The notes under the pieces were generated by a model. The model was not told the DNA's origin and did no database searches. It worked only from the letters and a program-made list of their open reading frames with translations. Made by a program: the position numbers and the translations under genes. Below, in pieces: positions 8,646 to 16,933 of a stretch of 64,000 nt of DNA. Source of the DNA: Sneathiella sedimenti (GTDB lineage Bacteria; Pseudomonadota; Alphaproteobacteria; Sneathiellales; Sneathiellaceae); NCBI RefSeq assembly GCF_017313765.1, contig NZ_JAFLNC010000003.1, positions 248,001 to 312,000 of the forward strand, given 5' to 3'. How positions within the stretch are numbered: position 1 is the first letter of the stretch; each line of letters begins with the position of its first letter.

Positions 8646-8671
8646 AAAAATCCGCGAAAAACTGCGGATTT
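8646..8671 (-). terminator. Rho-independent terminator after DUF1217 gene
   Basis: On the minus strand AAATCCGC and GCGGATTT form an eight-base-pair stem with an eight-base loop, followed by a run of five Ts. It lies downstream of the DUF1217 gene and just upstream of the sigma-54 promoter. It therefore insulates the flagellin unit from read-through. Confidence 0.75.
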
Positions 8672-8801
8672 CGTCGATGTTTTATGTTTTAGAAGCGGGG
8701 AAGGAAAGGCGTCAAATCTGCCTTGAATAGGAATTTATTGCTTAGCTATGAAAAAAATGCCCGGCATAAAGAGAGTATGCCAAAGAAGATCAGCGGTGAG
8801 A

Positions 8802-9584
8802 CTAGACGAATAAATCTATCTGGATCGGCTGGGGGCCAACAAATTTGTCCGATGATATTGGCTGAAATAGCGATAATATCGGGTTGCTCGTGGGATCAGT
8901 ATTATTGATCTCCGTATAGACTAGAAAGCGTTGAATAAGCTTTTCCACTTTTTCGGGGTCTTTCAGGTCTTCTACGTTAATTTGCTTTTCAAGCCGGTCT
9001 CGTTGCTGAGAATATTCCAGTGTTTGAAAGCTTTCCGGCAGTCCCAGGCTGACCCGGACGACATGCATCAATGTAGGGTCTGCCATAATCTGTGACAGTT
9101 GGTCGACGTCTCCGGCCAGCCGCTTGAAGTAGAGTGCCTCTCGCACGCCGTCCGCGTTTTCACCTTCAAATTTCTCGAATTCGTTGGTTTTATAGCCAGC
9201 GAGGATCGTGTCGACATTCGATTGATTCTGGAAAAAATCGGGGTCGCTGTTCAGGCCATACAGGGCGCTCGCCAGTTTTGCCCAACGCGGCTCCACCAGT
9301 TTATTGACCAGGCTATCTTTATCAGCAGGATCTTCGGTCAGAATTTTCCGGACCATCGCCGTTTTGCCGACTTCGCTTTCCAACTGAAAAGCAGACATAA
9401 CCATTGTCAGAACAGTACGGTTTTTCATCAGATCATCGACAGATTTAATATCGCCGATTTTTTCTTTGAAAGTTGCCACGTCTCGGGTAACCGTCGGCTG
9501 CGCCTCGAACATCTTCATGTGCGAGTCTTTTAAGCTATTCGCAAGCTTGTACCAGAGGAGGGAACTGTCGGTCGATAATTGCAT
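8802..9584 (-). CDS. DUF1217 flagellar-associated protein
   Basis: This 260-residue, mostly helical protein matches the DUF1217 family, which occurs in flagellar loci of alphaproteobacteria and has no settled function. Repeated segments have the form DP-x-FF/DPTLMHVVRVSLGLPESFQ and YSQQRDRLEKQINVEDLKDPEKVEKLIQRFLVY. No signal peptide or membrane segment is seen. I chose the ATG at 9584 because AGGA lies six bases before it; the ATG at 9590 directly abuts that site. The gene sits between two flagellin genes on the same strand and is closed by a terminator, which suggests a filament-related role such as assembly or secretion. Confidence 0.82.
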   Translation of the reverse strand: MQLSTDSSLLWYKLANSLKDSHMKMFEAQPTVTRDVATFKEKIGDIKSVDDLMKNRTVLTMVMSAFQLESEVGKTAMVRKILTEDPADKDSLVNKLVEPRWAKLASALYGLNSDPDFFQNQSNVDTILAGYKTNEFEKFEGENADGVREALYFKRLAGDVDQLSQIMADPTLMHVVRVSLGLPESFQTLEYSQQRDRLEKQINVEDLKDPEKVEKLIQRFLVYTEINNTDPTSNPILSLFQPISSDKFVGPQPIQIDLFV

Positions 9585-9656
9585 CGTCATTCCTGAGGAA
9601 ATGTATATTCCATATCGCTTATTATACGGGAGAGATTATGAACAGGAGGTTAACAG

Positions 9657-9683
9657 AAAAGGCGGCCCATAAGAGCCGCCTTT
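9657..9683 (-). terminator. Rho-independent terminator after second flagellin
   Basis: AAAGGCGGC and GCCGCCTTT form a nine-base-pair stem with an eight-base loop (8 bases, 9667-9674). On the minus strand it ends in TTTT. It sits 18 bases beyond the flagellin stop codon and before the DUF1217 gene, so the abundant flagellin message probably ends here. Confidence 0.85.
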
Positions 9684-9700
9684 CCAAGTAGGGATGTTTC

Positions 9701-10510
9701 TTAACGGAACAGAGCCAGAATACTCTGCGGTGCGGAGTTCGCAATGCTAAGAGAGTTAATGTTGAGCTGTTCCTTGGTCTGCAAAGCAGTCAGCTCTGCT
9801 GCAACTTCTGCCATGTCGGCATCAACAAGAACGCCGAGACCTTCTTTCATCGTGTCGGTCAGAAGCTGGGTGAACTCACCCTGGTCGTCAAGCCGGCTGG
9901 CGAATGTACCGATGCTGGTCAAAGCCCCACCAACTGTAGCGATAGCGGCATCAATTGTTGCGAGATGCGTATCGAGGTTTGCAGTATCAGTTGCGTCAAC
10001 AGTGTTAAGAGCAAGACCTGTAGTTGACGTCAAGTCAACGTTGGTAAACGTAACATTGTCCGCCGCACCAAGGCCTGTAGCAACAGTCAGGGTAGTGGCG
10101 GTTGCCGTCAGAAGATTGACGCCATTGAACGCCGACGTGCTGGTAATCGCATCAATCTGTGCAAGAACTTCAGTAACCTGGTCCTGAATAACAGACCCGT
10201 CGAGACCTTCATTTTTCGCCTGTGTGACAAGACCTTTTAGGGTTGTCAATTGGTCGGAAATGGAGGTTGCGCCCGCCATAGCCATGCCGATTGTAGCCTG
10301 ACCAAAGGAAATACCTTCAGAAACAGCATTCAGAGCGCCGATGTCAGCACGCATGCCCTGGGCAATCACGAAGGTTGCTGGAGCATCTTTTGCGCTGTTG
10401 ACGCGTAGGCCGGTTTCTAGCTGAGACTGAACTTTTCCAAGTGCGTTCTGCGTCATGTTGAGAGTACGCAGGGCAGCCATGGAAGCGGAGTTTGTGTTAA
10501 TAGAAGCCAT
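9701..10510 (-). CDS. Flagellin (second copy)
   Basis: This 269-residue flagellin has the same short layout as the copy at 7766-8566. The N-terminus is MASINTNSASMAALRTLNMT, followed by LETGLRVNSAKDAPA and FVIAQGMRADIGALNAV. The C-terminal block is ASRLDDQGEFTQLLTDTMKEGLG and the end SIANSAPQSILALFR. The middle is threonine- and alanine-rich and differs from the other copy. The ATG at 10510 follows GAGGAA; the longer ORF starting at 10552 would add 14 residues not expected in flagellins. No sigma-54 consensus is seen upstream. A weak sigma-28-like match (TAGA, 16 bases, GCCGAT) ends near 10550. Confidence 0.95.
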   Translation of the reverse strand: MASINTNSASMAALRTLNMTQNALGKVQSQLETGLRVNSAKDAPATFVIAQGMRADIGALNAVSEGISFGQATIGMAMAGATSISDQLTTLKGLVTQAKNEGLDGSVIQDQVTEVLAQIDAITSTSAFNGVNLLTATATTLTVATGLGAADNVTFTNVDLTSTTGLALNTVDATDTANLDTHLATIDAAIATVGGALTSIGTFASRLDDQGEFTQLLTDTMKEGLGVLVDADMAEVAAELTALQTKEQLNINSLSIANSAPQSILALFR

Positions 10511-10838
10511 AATATAATTCCTCATTCTAGAGTTGTCGCATCTGCGACGCATCGGCTCTTTCTGAGCCCCGGTCTACTTCGAAACCGTGGAATGACTATC
10601 TCTGTGAAATCCTAACAAAAGATTAATGAGGGCTTCATTGGTGATATTAAGCAGGGCTAATTGTGCCTTGGGCGCAGATATGGGGTCTGGAAAGGCTGGA
10701 AAACTGCTATTTTTTGATCCGATGGGGAGGCGAAAAATTTTTTGGATAAAGTTACTATTGATCCTAACAGGCGCTGGTCACCCCTGTATTCAATCGCAAA
10801 AATGACTGAATCAATAAGGTAGTCTCTTGGAAATGCGG
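10511..10838. other. Flagellin leader region with two hairpins, 328-base gene-free interval
   Basis: Read on the minus strand, the bases just upstream of the flagellin start contain two short stem-loops: GTCGC/GCGAC (10535-10539 with 10544-10548, loop of four) and GGCTC/GAGCC (10554-10558 with 10564-10568, loop of five). The second abuts the weak sigma-28-like -10 element, so only the first is certain to be in a transcript from that site. The remainder up to the flbT stop codon at 10839 is AT-rich, and I see no gene or strong terminator in it. Confidence 0.45.
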
Positions 10839-11240
10839 TTATTTAACTGATTCCGTCGATTCAGTGTCCGCGGATTTAAAGTACTTTTGAAGCAACTTAA
10901 GGGCCGCATAATAGTTTTTCTCGCCCACAAGGCCGACAACTTCAAAAACGAGGTTTCGTTCATCGTTATCGACCGTGGAAAGAAATGCTATCTGCGAGGC
11001 ATCCTGAAAGCTTTTGTGATGCGTCTCGTGACTGCTCGGCTCGATATACATGAGCTGAACATAGAGATATACATTTTCCAGCGGGGTTTTAACGTTCTCT
11101 GGCAGGAGGATGTCGCGCTCGCGCATGATTGACGCATCATTTTCCAGCGAAAAATGCATAGCCTTGTTGCTTGTATTTGTAAGAACTGCGCCATTGACGA
11201 CAATTTTCTCGCCGGCAGGAATACGAAACTTTAACGACAT
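10839..11240 (-). CDS. flbT: Flagellar biosynthesis repressor FlbT
   Basis: This 133-residue protein matches FlbT, an RNA-binding post-transcriptional regulator that in Caulobacter destabilises flagellin mRNA until the hook is complete. Family features are the opening MSLKFRIPAGEKIVVNGAVL, then RERDILLPENVKTPLENVYLYVQLMYIEP, and the helical end LVGEKNYYAALKLLQKYF. GGAGA lies upstream of the ATG. It is the first gene of the minus-strand flagellin module, with flaF at the far end. Its action on the two flagellin leaders here is an inference from the family. Confidence 0.93.
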   Translation of the reverse strand: MSLKFRIPAGEKIVVNGAVLTNTSNKAMHFSLENDASIMRERDILLPENVKTPLENVYLYVQLMYIEPSSHETHHKSFQDASQIAFLSTVDNDERNLVFEVVGLVGEKNYYAALKLLQKYFKSADTESTESVK

Positions 11241-11458
11241 GGAATTCGTCTCCAGATAGGGACCACACGTTTCACTATAACGATAGTCACAAATTGTGCA
11301 AAATAGGAATGTATTCTGACTGATGATAAATGAGTTTTAACGCGCTAATCAGCGAAAAGTAAATAATTTCTGGCCTTGACCTCGGGGTGGACTATATGAT
11401 TGCTCATGTCGGAGCGCCCCGGACTTTAGCGTTCTACCGCCATTTTAGAGGATATTGA

Positions 11459-11749
11459 ATGCCAAGAAATATCGGTTCACTGATTATAAAATTGGTTTTG
11501 TTTTCTTTTATTGTCGGATGGGCCCTGACCCTGTTTGATATTACCCCGCTTGATCTTTTAAAAGATTTGACAGGGACGATTGGCCAGATCTACTCCACGG
11601 CGCTTAGCACGGTGCGTTGGGCAGCAGATTATATTCTGCTCGGGGCCGTTATCGTCATTCCTATCTGGGCGATTGTTTCGGGCCTGAACTATCTCCAGCG
11701 GAAAAGCCGCCGGAATATGTCTTCCTCTTCGTCCAAGCGCCAGGATTAG
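11459..11749 (+). CDS. Small two-TM protein, DUF6460-like
   Basis: This 96-residue protein has two hydrophobic segments (about residues 8-25 and 57-76) and a serine- and arginine-rich tail. The part around WALTLFDITPLDLLKDL and GAVIVIPIWAIVSGLNYLQR resembles the DUF6460 family of small alphaproteobacterial membrane proteins, as I remember it; I cannot search to confirm. Function unknown. It is monocistronic, and its stop lies 11 bases before the stop of the convergent DksA-like gene. Confidence 0.65.
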   Translation: MPRNIGSLIIKLVLFSFIVGWALTLFDITPLDLLKDLTGTIGQIYSTALSTVRWAADYILLGAVIVIPIWAIVSGLNYLQRKSRRNMSSSSSKRQD

Positions 11750-11760
11750 AAGGTTTTCCG

Positions 11761-12090
11761 TTATCCGCTTGCGCAGTCTATGCAAAGCGGGGTGCTCGGA
11801 TCCAGAGCGAGACGCTTTGAGGAGATTTCTTCACCGCAGGTGACACAATATCCATAGTCACCCGTGTCGACACGGGCGAGAGCCGCATCGATCCGTTGCA
11901 ATTCGTTATTACGCCGACGCTCCGTCTCTTGGGCCATTGCCTGCCCCTGCAGCGCGTCCATACGGGAGAGCCGTCCTACGCGGGTCTGGTCGAGCTCCAC
12001 GGGGCGACTGCCTTCAACACTCGCCTTCATGACCGCGAGCAATTCCTCTCGGCGGGCAAGCAGATCATTCTTTGGATCCGAATTTGTCAT
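11761..12090 (-). CDS. TraR/DksA-type zinc finger protein
   Basis: This 109-residue protein has the DksA/TraR layout: an N-terminal helical hairpin (residues 8-75, including LSRMDALQGQAMAQETERRR) and a C-terminal C4 zinc finger with CVTCGEEI and CIDCA. DksA homologues bind the RNA polymerase secondary channel and adjust transcription in the stringent response. This is a short paralogue rather than full-length DksA of about 150 residues, so the role may differ. The gene is separated from korB upstream by a strong terminator. Confidence 0.87.
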   Translation of the reverse strand: MTNSDPKNDLLARREELLAVMKASVEGSRPVELDQTRVGRLSRMDALQGQAMAQETERRRNNELQRIDAALARVDTGDYGYCVTCGEEISSKRLALDPSTPLCIDCASG

Positions 12091-12129
12091 GACGAAAGGC
12101 TACGTCAAAATTTGCGCCGATGCAAAGAA

Positions 12130-12153
12130 AAGGCCGGTCCTTTCAGACCGGCC
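12130..12153 (-). terminator. Rho-independent terminator after korB
   Basis: GGCCGGTC (12132-12139) and GACCGGCC (12146-12153) form a perfect eight-base-pair GC-rich stem with a six-base loop. On the minus strand it is followed by TTTTCTTT. It lies 23 bases after the korB stop codon and upstream of the DksA-like gene. Confidence 0.88.
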
Positions 12154-12175
12154 CTGATAACGGAAATGTTAATTT

Positions 12176-13192
12176 TTAGGCTTCCCAGGTATGACCCTGC
12201 CGGAGAAGGGCATCCAGCGACGGCTTGCCATTGGCTTCCGCAGCTTCCAGTTTTTGGGTAATGCCGTCCTCATAAGTGGCCGCCGGGTTACAGTAGATCA
12301 CGCCAAAAGCGACAGGAAGGTCTCGCCCATCCATATCGGCGATCAAGGTCGCAAGCGAGCGGTTCGTCTCGTCATGAACCAGAATATCTTCTTCCGTGAC
12401 TCCATTCTCGCCGATGGTCACGGTCTCCAGCGTCAGGGATTGCATGTTAAGCCGAATACCCTTGTTCTTTTCCGCGCCGAAGATCATCGGCTTGCCATGT
12501 TCCACATGCAGCTGCTTTTCAGCGGCCACATCGCGTGCGAGGACATTATCGAAAACTGCATCATTATAAACAATGCAGTTTTGCAGGATTTCCACCAGCG
12601 ACGTTCCCTTATGCTCATGTGCACGCTTGAGAATTTCGGGAAGTGTCTTCTGCGTATCATAGGCACGGGCGGCAAATCTCGCGCCGGCGCCGAGCGTGAA
12701 AACGAGAGGTTTCAACGGGGTATCAACCGATCCATCCGGAGAAGAAGGGGTCCGAAGTCCGACTTCCGAAGTCGGAGAATACTGTCCCTTGGTAAGGCCG
12801 TAAATCTCGTTGTTGCAGAGCAGGATTTGCAAATTGACGTTTCTGCGCAACACATGGAGCATGTGATTGCCACCAATGCTGAATCCGTCACCGTCACCGG
12901 TCACCATCCAGACATCCAACTCCGGGTTGGCAATCTTGATCCCGGTAGCAAAGGCAGGCGCCCGACCATGAATTGTATGGAACCCGTAGGTCGACATATA
13001 ATAAGGAAAGCGGGATGAACAGCCGATCCCCGAAACAAACACATAGTTTTCTTTCGGCGTTTCAAGGTCAGGCAGGGTTCTTTGTACCGCCTTGAGGATC
13101 GCATAGTCGCCGCAGCCGGGGCACCAGCGTACTTCCTGGTCTGAGGCAAAGTCGGCAGGTTTCAGTTTATCTTTTGTAACGGCAACATTCAT
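12176..13192 (-). CDS. korB: 2-oxoacid:ferredoxin oxidoreductase, beta subunit
   Basis: This 338-residue protein is the thiamine-diphosphate-binding beta subunit of a 2-oxoglutarate- or pyruvate-type ferredoxin oxidoreductase. Seen are VRWCPGCGDYAILKAVQ (cofactor loop), GIGCSSRFPYYM, TYGFHTIHGRAP, and the GDGDGFSIGGNH motif that binds Mg-ThDP. A second metal-loop part is NNEIYGLTKGQYSPTS. The C-terminal 50 residues are the usual extension of the two-subunit enzymes. The ATG at 13192 follows GGAGA and lies one base after the korA stop, so the two genes are coupled. 2-oxoglutarate is the most likely substrate by similarity, but this is not proven. Confidence 0.92.
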   Translation of the reverse strand: MNVAVTKDKLKPADFASDQEVRWCPGCGDYAILKAVQRTLPDLETPKENYVFVSGIGCSSRFPYYMSTYGFHTIHGRAPAFATGIKIANPELDVWMVTGDGDGFSIGGNHMLHVLRRNVNLQILLCNNEIYGLTKGQYSPTSEVGLRTPSSPDGSVDTPLKPLVFTLGAGARFAARAYDTQKTLPEILKRAHEHKGTSLVEILQNCIVYNDAVFDNVLARDVAAEKQLHVEHGKPMIFGAEKNKGIRLNMQSLTLETVTIGENGVTEEDILVHDETNRSLATLIADMDGRDLPVAFGVIYCNPAATYEDGITQKLEAAEANGKPSLDALLRQGHTWEA

Positions 13193-13193
13193 G

Positions 13194-15074
13194 TCAGTTC
13201 TCCAATGCTGCGTCGATGGCGCGTTCAATCTCGGAAATCTTGAACGGTTGCCCCGTCACCTTGGTCAGGGGCTGCGCATCGATCAGATATTGATCTCGCA
13301 GGACCGTTTTAAGCTGTCCATCGTTCATTTCCGGGACAATGACTTTGTCAAATCCGCGAAGCAACTCGCCAAGGTTTTTTGGCAAGGGCCAGATATGGCG
13401 GAGATGGATGTGGGAGACTTCCTTGCCTTCCGCGAGCTTGTTGTCGACCGCACGGCTAATTGGCCCATACGTAGAGCCCCATCCGACAATTGCGAGTTTA
13501 CCGCTTGTCTTGCCGTTTTCGACCGTCTGTTCAGGTATATCGTTGGCGATATTCAGGATTTTATCCCGCCGCAAATCAGTCATTCTCTGATGATTTGCAG
13601 GTTCATAGGAAATGTTGCCTGAGCCATCTTCCTTCTCGATCCCGCCAATGCGATGCTCGAGACCCGGCGTGCCCGGAACGGCCCAATGACGTGCGAGCGT
13701 ATCAGGGTCGCGGTTATACGGCTGAAACCCTTCTGCAGTCGTTTCAAATGTTACCGGAAACGCTTCCCGATCCGCCACATTGGGGATCAGCCAAGGCTCC
13801 GCCGCATTTCCAATATATCCGTCGGTCAGCAGCATGACAGGCGTCATATATTTTGTGGCAAGGCGGCAGGCTTCAATTGCAACTTCGAAGCAGTCTGACG
13901 GGCCATGCGTAGCGAGAACGACAAGCGGCGCATCGCCGTTACGCCCATAAACAGCCTGATAAAGGTCAGATTGCTCTGTTTTCGTCGGCAATCCGGTTGA
14001 CGGACCGGCACGCTGCGAATTCACGATGATCAGGGGAAGTTCCGTCGAGATAGCCAACCCGATCGCTTCGCCCTTCAGGGCAATGCCGGGGCCGGATGAG
14101 GAGGTGATGCCGAGAGAACCTGCATAGGAGGCGCCGATTGCCGAGCAAATTGCCGCGATTTCATCTTCAGCCTGAAATGTCTTTACGCCAAACTGCTTCA
14201 TCTTGGCCAGCGCGTGCAATACAGGGGAGGCAGGCGTAATTGGGTATGACCCAAAGAAAATCTTCAGATTCGCAAGTTCTGCACCTGCAACCAGGCCCCA
14301 CGCCAGCGCTTCACCACCTGTTACCGTGCGATAAAGCCCGTGAGGCATGGTTGCCGCCGGAATCGCATAAAGCTGCGTCAGGCCGCCAACTTCAGACGCT
14401 TCGCCATAGATATGGCCCGCATTCAAGGCGGCAATATTGGCATCGGCTATGTCAGGGCGCTTTGCGAACTTGCGCCGGAGCCAGTCAACCGTATCACTCC
14501 GGTCACGACCATAAATCCAGTAGACAAGGCCAAGAACCCAGAAGTTCTTGCAGCGCAGGCCCTCTTTCTGTGAGAGGCCAAATTCCTTGACCGACTCAAG
14601 CACCAGCTTGGTAATATTGATATCCAGGACGGTATAGGCTTCAAGCGACGTGTCTTCGAGCGGGTTCTCAAGATACCCGGCCTTTTTAAGGTTCCTGTCG
14701 GTAAAGGTGCCGCTGTCGACGATGATCATTCCGCCGGGCTTCAGCCGCGCTAGGTTCACCATCAGCGCGGCAGGGTTCAGGGCAACCAGAACATCCGGGT
14801 CATCGCCGGCCGTTTCAATTCGCCGCGAGCCGAAGTTGATCTGAAAAGCGGAAACCCCGAAGGTCGTTCCAATAGGGGCGCGGATTTCAGCAGGGAAATC
14901 CGGAAATGTGGCAAGGTCGTTTCCAGCCAGCGCAGTTGTGTCTGTAAACCGGCTGCCGGTAATTTGTATGCCGTCACCAGAATCGCCCGCGAACCGAATA
15001 ACGACTGAGGAGACTTCTTTCCTCGACGCAGGGTCCGACTTAATTTTTAATTCGTTCAACTTTCTTACCCGCAT
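13194..15074 (-). CDS. korA: 2-oxoacid:ferredoxin oxidoreductase, fused gamma-alpha subunit
   Basis: This 626-residue protein carries the gamma domain at the N-terminus (residues about 20-200, opening VVIRFAGDSGDGIQITG) fused to the alpha domain (about 210-600), with YPITPASPVLHALAKM and QAEDEIAAICSAIGASYAG. The fused form is typical of the two-subunit KorAB enzymes that work without a separate delta ferredoxin subunit. It oxidatively decarboxylates a 2-oxoacid to acyl-CoA with reduction of ferredoxin. No ferredoxin gene is adjacent. The ATG at 15074 lacks a clear ribosome site. The 285-base upstream interval holds an imperfect AT-rich inverted repeat (ATTATTTT 15289-15296, AAAATAAT 15311-15318). 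Confidence 0.93.
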   Translation of the reverse strand: MRVRKLNELKIKSDPASRKEVSSVVIRFAGDSGDGIQITGSRFTDTTALAGNDLATFPDFPAEIRAPIGTTFGVSAFQINFGSRRIETAGDDPDVLVALNPAALMVNLARLKPGGMIIVDSGTFTDRNLKKAGYLENPLEDTSLEAYTVLDINITKLVLESVKEFGLSQKEGLRCKNFWVLGLVYWIYGRDRSDTVDWLRRKFAKRPDIADANIAALNAGHIYGEASEVGGLTQLYAIPAATMPHGLYRTVTGGEALAWGLVAGAELANLKIFFGSYPITPASPVLHALAKMKQFGVKTFQAEDEIAAICSAIGASYAGSLGITSSSGPGIALKGEAIGLAISTELPLIIVNSQRAGPSTGLPTKTEQSDLYQAVYGRNGDAPLVVLATHGPSDCFEVAIEACRLATKYMTPVMLLTDGYIGNAAEPWLIPNVADREAFPVTFETTAEGFQPYNRDPDTLARHWAVPGTPGLEHRIGGIEKEDGSGNISYEPANHQRMTDLRRDKILNIANDIPEQTVENGKTSGKLAIVGWGSTYGPISRAVDNKLAEGKEVSHIHLRHIWPLPKNLGELLRGFDKVIVPEMNDGQLKTVLRDQYLIDAQPLTKVTGQPFKISEIERAIDAALEN

Positions 15075-15359
15075 TAAGCAAAAGAGGGGGTTTATTTGTT
15101 TTTAACCCCGTTATTGCCTTTAGTTTAGCCATATTTTGAAGCAGCAATCAACGGCCTATATCACCATTTGCTGTAACGACAACAATTTCTTGGGCCTTAA
15201 ACTGCCCCTATCACTCTTGCTGGCGTTTGACGTGGATGCCCACCGTCACTCTAAGGCTAGATATAGGGGATTTTGATCGGAACGCAACATTATTTTCTAA
15301 ATTACAGTGTAAAATAATTTAATAACAAAAAAATTATGTGAAATATATCTGTCTCGCCG

Positions 15360-15953
15360 TTAGGCCAGACCGTCTTTCATAATGCGCACAAAGAAGGCTC
15401 CAATTTGTGCCGGTGTCTGGCCTCCGGGACGGTACCAACTGCTCGACCAGTTGAGTGATCCCAGCAGACTTAGGCGCAGCAACCCTTTATCTATATCGTC
15501 CGGAAGTGGTAAATCCTCAATCAGATCCATGAAGAGCTTGTCGTAGCTGTCCCGAATTTCGATTAGCCTGCTTCTTAGGGTGGGAGCCGTCCGGGATATA
15601 TCGGCGCAAAGCAGAATGGAGAAATTATTGCCGCCGAACAAAGTGTTCATATGAGCGATTGCCGCCTGTGTCAGCCGCTCCCACGGATCATCGACCCCGT
15701 CAATTGCTTCCACTACAGCCGTACTGATAAGACGTTTGCCTTCTTCATAGGTCGCTACGATCAAATCATCTTTGGACGAGAAGTGATAATACATGGATCC
15801 GGCCAGCATACCGGCTTCACGGGCGATGTCCCGCATCGATGTTGCGTCATATCCGCGCTGGTTAAACAAATGCGCCGCCGCCGCCATCAATTCCTGCCGG
15901 CGATTATCGCTCCGATGGAGACCTTCCTCGCGTGCGCGTATATTTTCAGTCAC
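15360..15953 (-). CDS. TetR/AcrR family transcriptional regulator
   Basis: This 197-residue regulator has an N-terminal TetR helix-turn-helix (residues 17-63: RQELMAAAAHLFNQRGYDATSMRDIAREAG then GSMYYHFSSKDDLI). The C-terminal ligand domain ends with SLNWSSSWYRPGGQTPAQIG, which resembles the KstR2-like subgroup that senses acyl-CoA compounds. The start is GTG, supported by AGGA seven bases upstream. Neighbours are the korAB operon downstream and an AsmA-like gene upstream on the same strand. The target genes are not evident; self-regulation through the repeat at 15969-15990 is possible. Confidence 0.9.
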   Translation of the reverse strand: MTENIRAREEGLHRSDNRRQELMAAAAHLFNQRGYDATSMRDIAREAGMLAGSMYYHFSSKDDLIVATYEEGKRLISTAVVEAIDGVDDPWERLTQAAIAHMNTLFGGNNFSILLCADISRTAPTLRSRLIEIRDSYDKLFMDLIEDLPLPDDIDKGLLRLSLLGSLNWSSSWYRPGGQTPAQIGAFFVRIMKDGLA

Positions 15954-15968
15954 GGGCTGGTCCTAACA

Positions 15969-15990
15969 AACAGTTGTTATAATGTCTGTT
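15969..15990. promoter_or_regulatory. Possible TetR operator
   Basis: AACAG (15969-15973) and CTGTT (15986-15990) form an inverted repeat with a 12-base AT-rich centre, 15 bases upstream of the GTG of the TetR gene. The position fits autoregulation, but the arms are only five bases long, so this is weak. Confidence 0.3.
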
Positions 15991-16018
15991 ATGCCCGCTG
16001 GAACGATGGGCGGCAACC

Positions 16019-16774
16019 CTATTTTTCGAGGAGGTTTCTTAAGCGATCTATGACTTCTTCCGTTTCATCGCTCGCGCCACGCAGAATATTGAGGGCCTGA
16101 TCAGAAAGATTAAGGTCTGTCGAAAGCGCGGCAAGGGTAGTTGCCTGAAGGAGTGGCCCATAAATCTTCTCGATCAGTGCCGCCGGGTAAAGCCCATCCT
16201 CATCCCGGCCCAAATCTTCCAGATGAAGCGTTTCCAGGACCGCCGTTGCCTTTTTGCCGACAAGAGCATCCGCCTGAACAATAACAACTGCGTTCGTAAT
16301 ATACAGGTCATTCACAATAAACTTCTTCACCGGACCCGGGCGGTCGGTGGGGAAGGCGCCGCCGGATTCCGTTGTTATGGCTTCTTTGATGTGGGCGCGA
16401 ATGGTACGTAAATTGTCGCCGGATTTCGTAATTTCATAGGTAATCTCAGGCGCCTCGATTTCTATCCGCTTAATAACAATGGTGTCATTATTGACGGTTT
16501 GTGGATCGATCTGCATCTTGATACGAGGGGATAAAAATGCGGGTTGCGCGGTGTAGGGCGCAGGGCTTGCCACAGTTAGATCGAGCAACTCGGCCTCCCC
16601 GGTGGTTGGAGAGAACTCAGTTTCACGTAAAGTGACGTTAGTTTGGGTAATTGCGGATCCGTAGCTTTCCACGGTTGTTGTGATAACGGATCCTATCGAA
16701 AGATAAACAGTAATAATTGCCACGCAGAAAAGTATGACGATCCCGATCATTGCGATAGTCAGTCCACGTCTCAT
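16019..16774 (-). CDS. AsmA-like single-TM envelope protein, uncharacterised
   Basis: This 251-residue protein has one N-terminal transmembrane segment (about residues 4-25: LTIAMIGIVILFCVAIITVYL) and a periplasmic part. The pattern VTLRETEFSPTTGEAELLDLTVASP followed by INDIT-like strands (RIKMQIDPQTVNNDTIVIKRIEIEAPEITYE) recalls the repeating-groove proteins of the AsmA/DUF748 type, which are linked to lipid transport or outer-membrane homeostasis. The last third is helical with charged residues. I cannot name a family with certainty. The ATG at 16774 was preferred over an in-frame GTG nine bases upstream. Confidence 0.7.
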   Translation of the reverse strand: MRRGLTIAMIGIVILFCVAIITVYLSIGSVITTTVESYGSAITQTNVTLRETEFSPTTGEAELLDLTVASPAPYTAQPAFLSPRIKMQIDPQTVNNDTIVIKRIEIEAPEITYEITKSGDNLRTIRAHIKEAITTESGGAFPTDRPGPVKKFIVNDLYITNAVVIVQADALVGKKATAVLETLHLEDLGRDEDGLYPAALIEKIYGPLLQATTLAALSTDLNLSDQALNILRGASDETEEVIDRLRNLLEK

Positions 16775-16878
16775 ATAGATCACCGTTCGTAATAGTTAAA
16801 ATTTCGGGCGCACCATACGATGACGAATACGGCACCGCAAGCGCAAGCGGGATTAGATGAATATTAAAGGGTTACAAT

Positions 16879-16911
16879 AAAAAACGCCCGCCGGAAATTT
16901 CCAGGCGGGCG
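16879..16911 (-). terminator. Rho-independent terminator after TRAP permease
   Basis: CGCCCGCC (16885-16892) and GGCGGGCG (16904-16911) form an eight-base-pair GC stem with an 11-base loop that itself contains GGAAATTTCC. On the minus strand it ends in a run of Ts (As at 16879-16884 on the plus strand). It closes the TRAP transporter operon. Confidence 0.9.
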
Positions 16912-16933
16912 CTTTCCTGAGTTAGGATTTTAC

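Noticed and set aside
10545-10585. Sigma-28-like promoter for the second flagellin (TAGA-N16-GCCGAT)
   Set aside because: Spacing and the -35 half differ from consensus; I mention it with the gene but do not claim it.
12191-13018. Plus-strand open frame of 275 codons
   Set aside because: It lies wholly opposite korB, whose motifs are unambiguous; the frame is a by-product of the codon pattern there.
15289-15318. AT-rich inverted repeat between tetR and korA as a terminator
   Set aside because: The arms are only A and T and there is no clear T-run, so its role is not supported.
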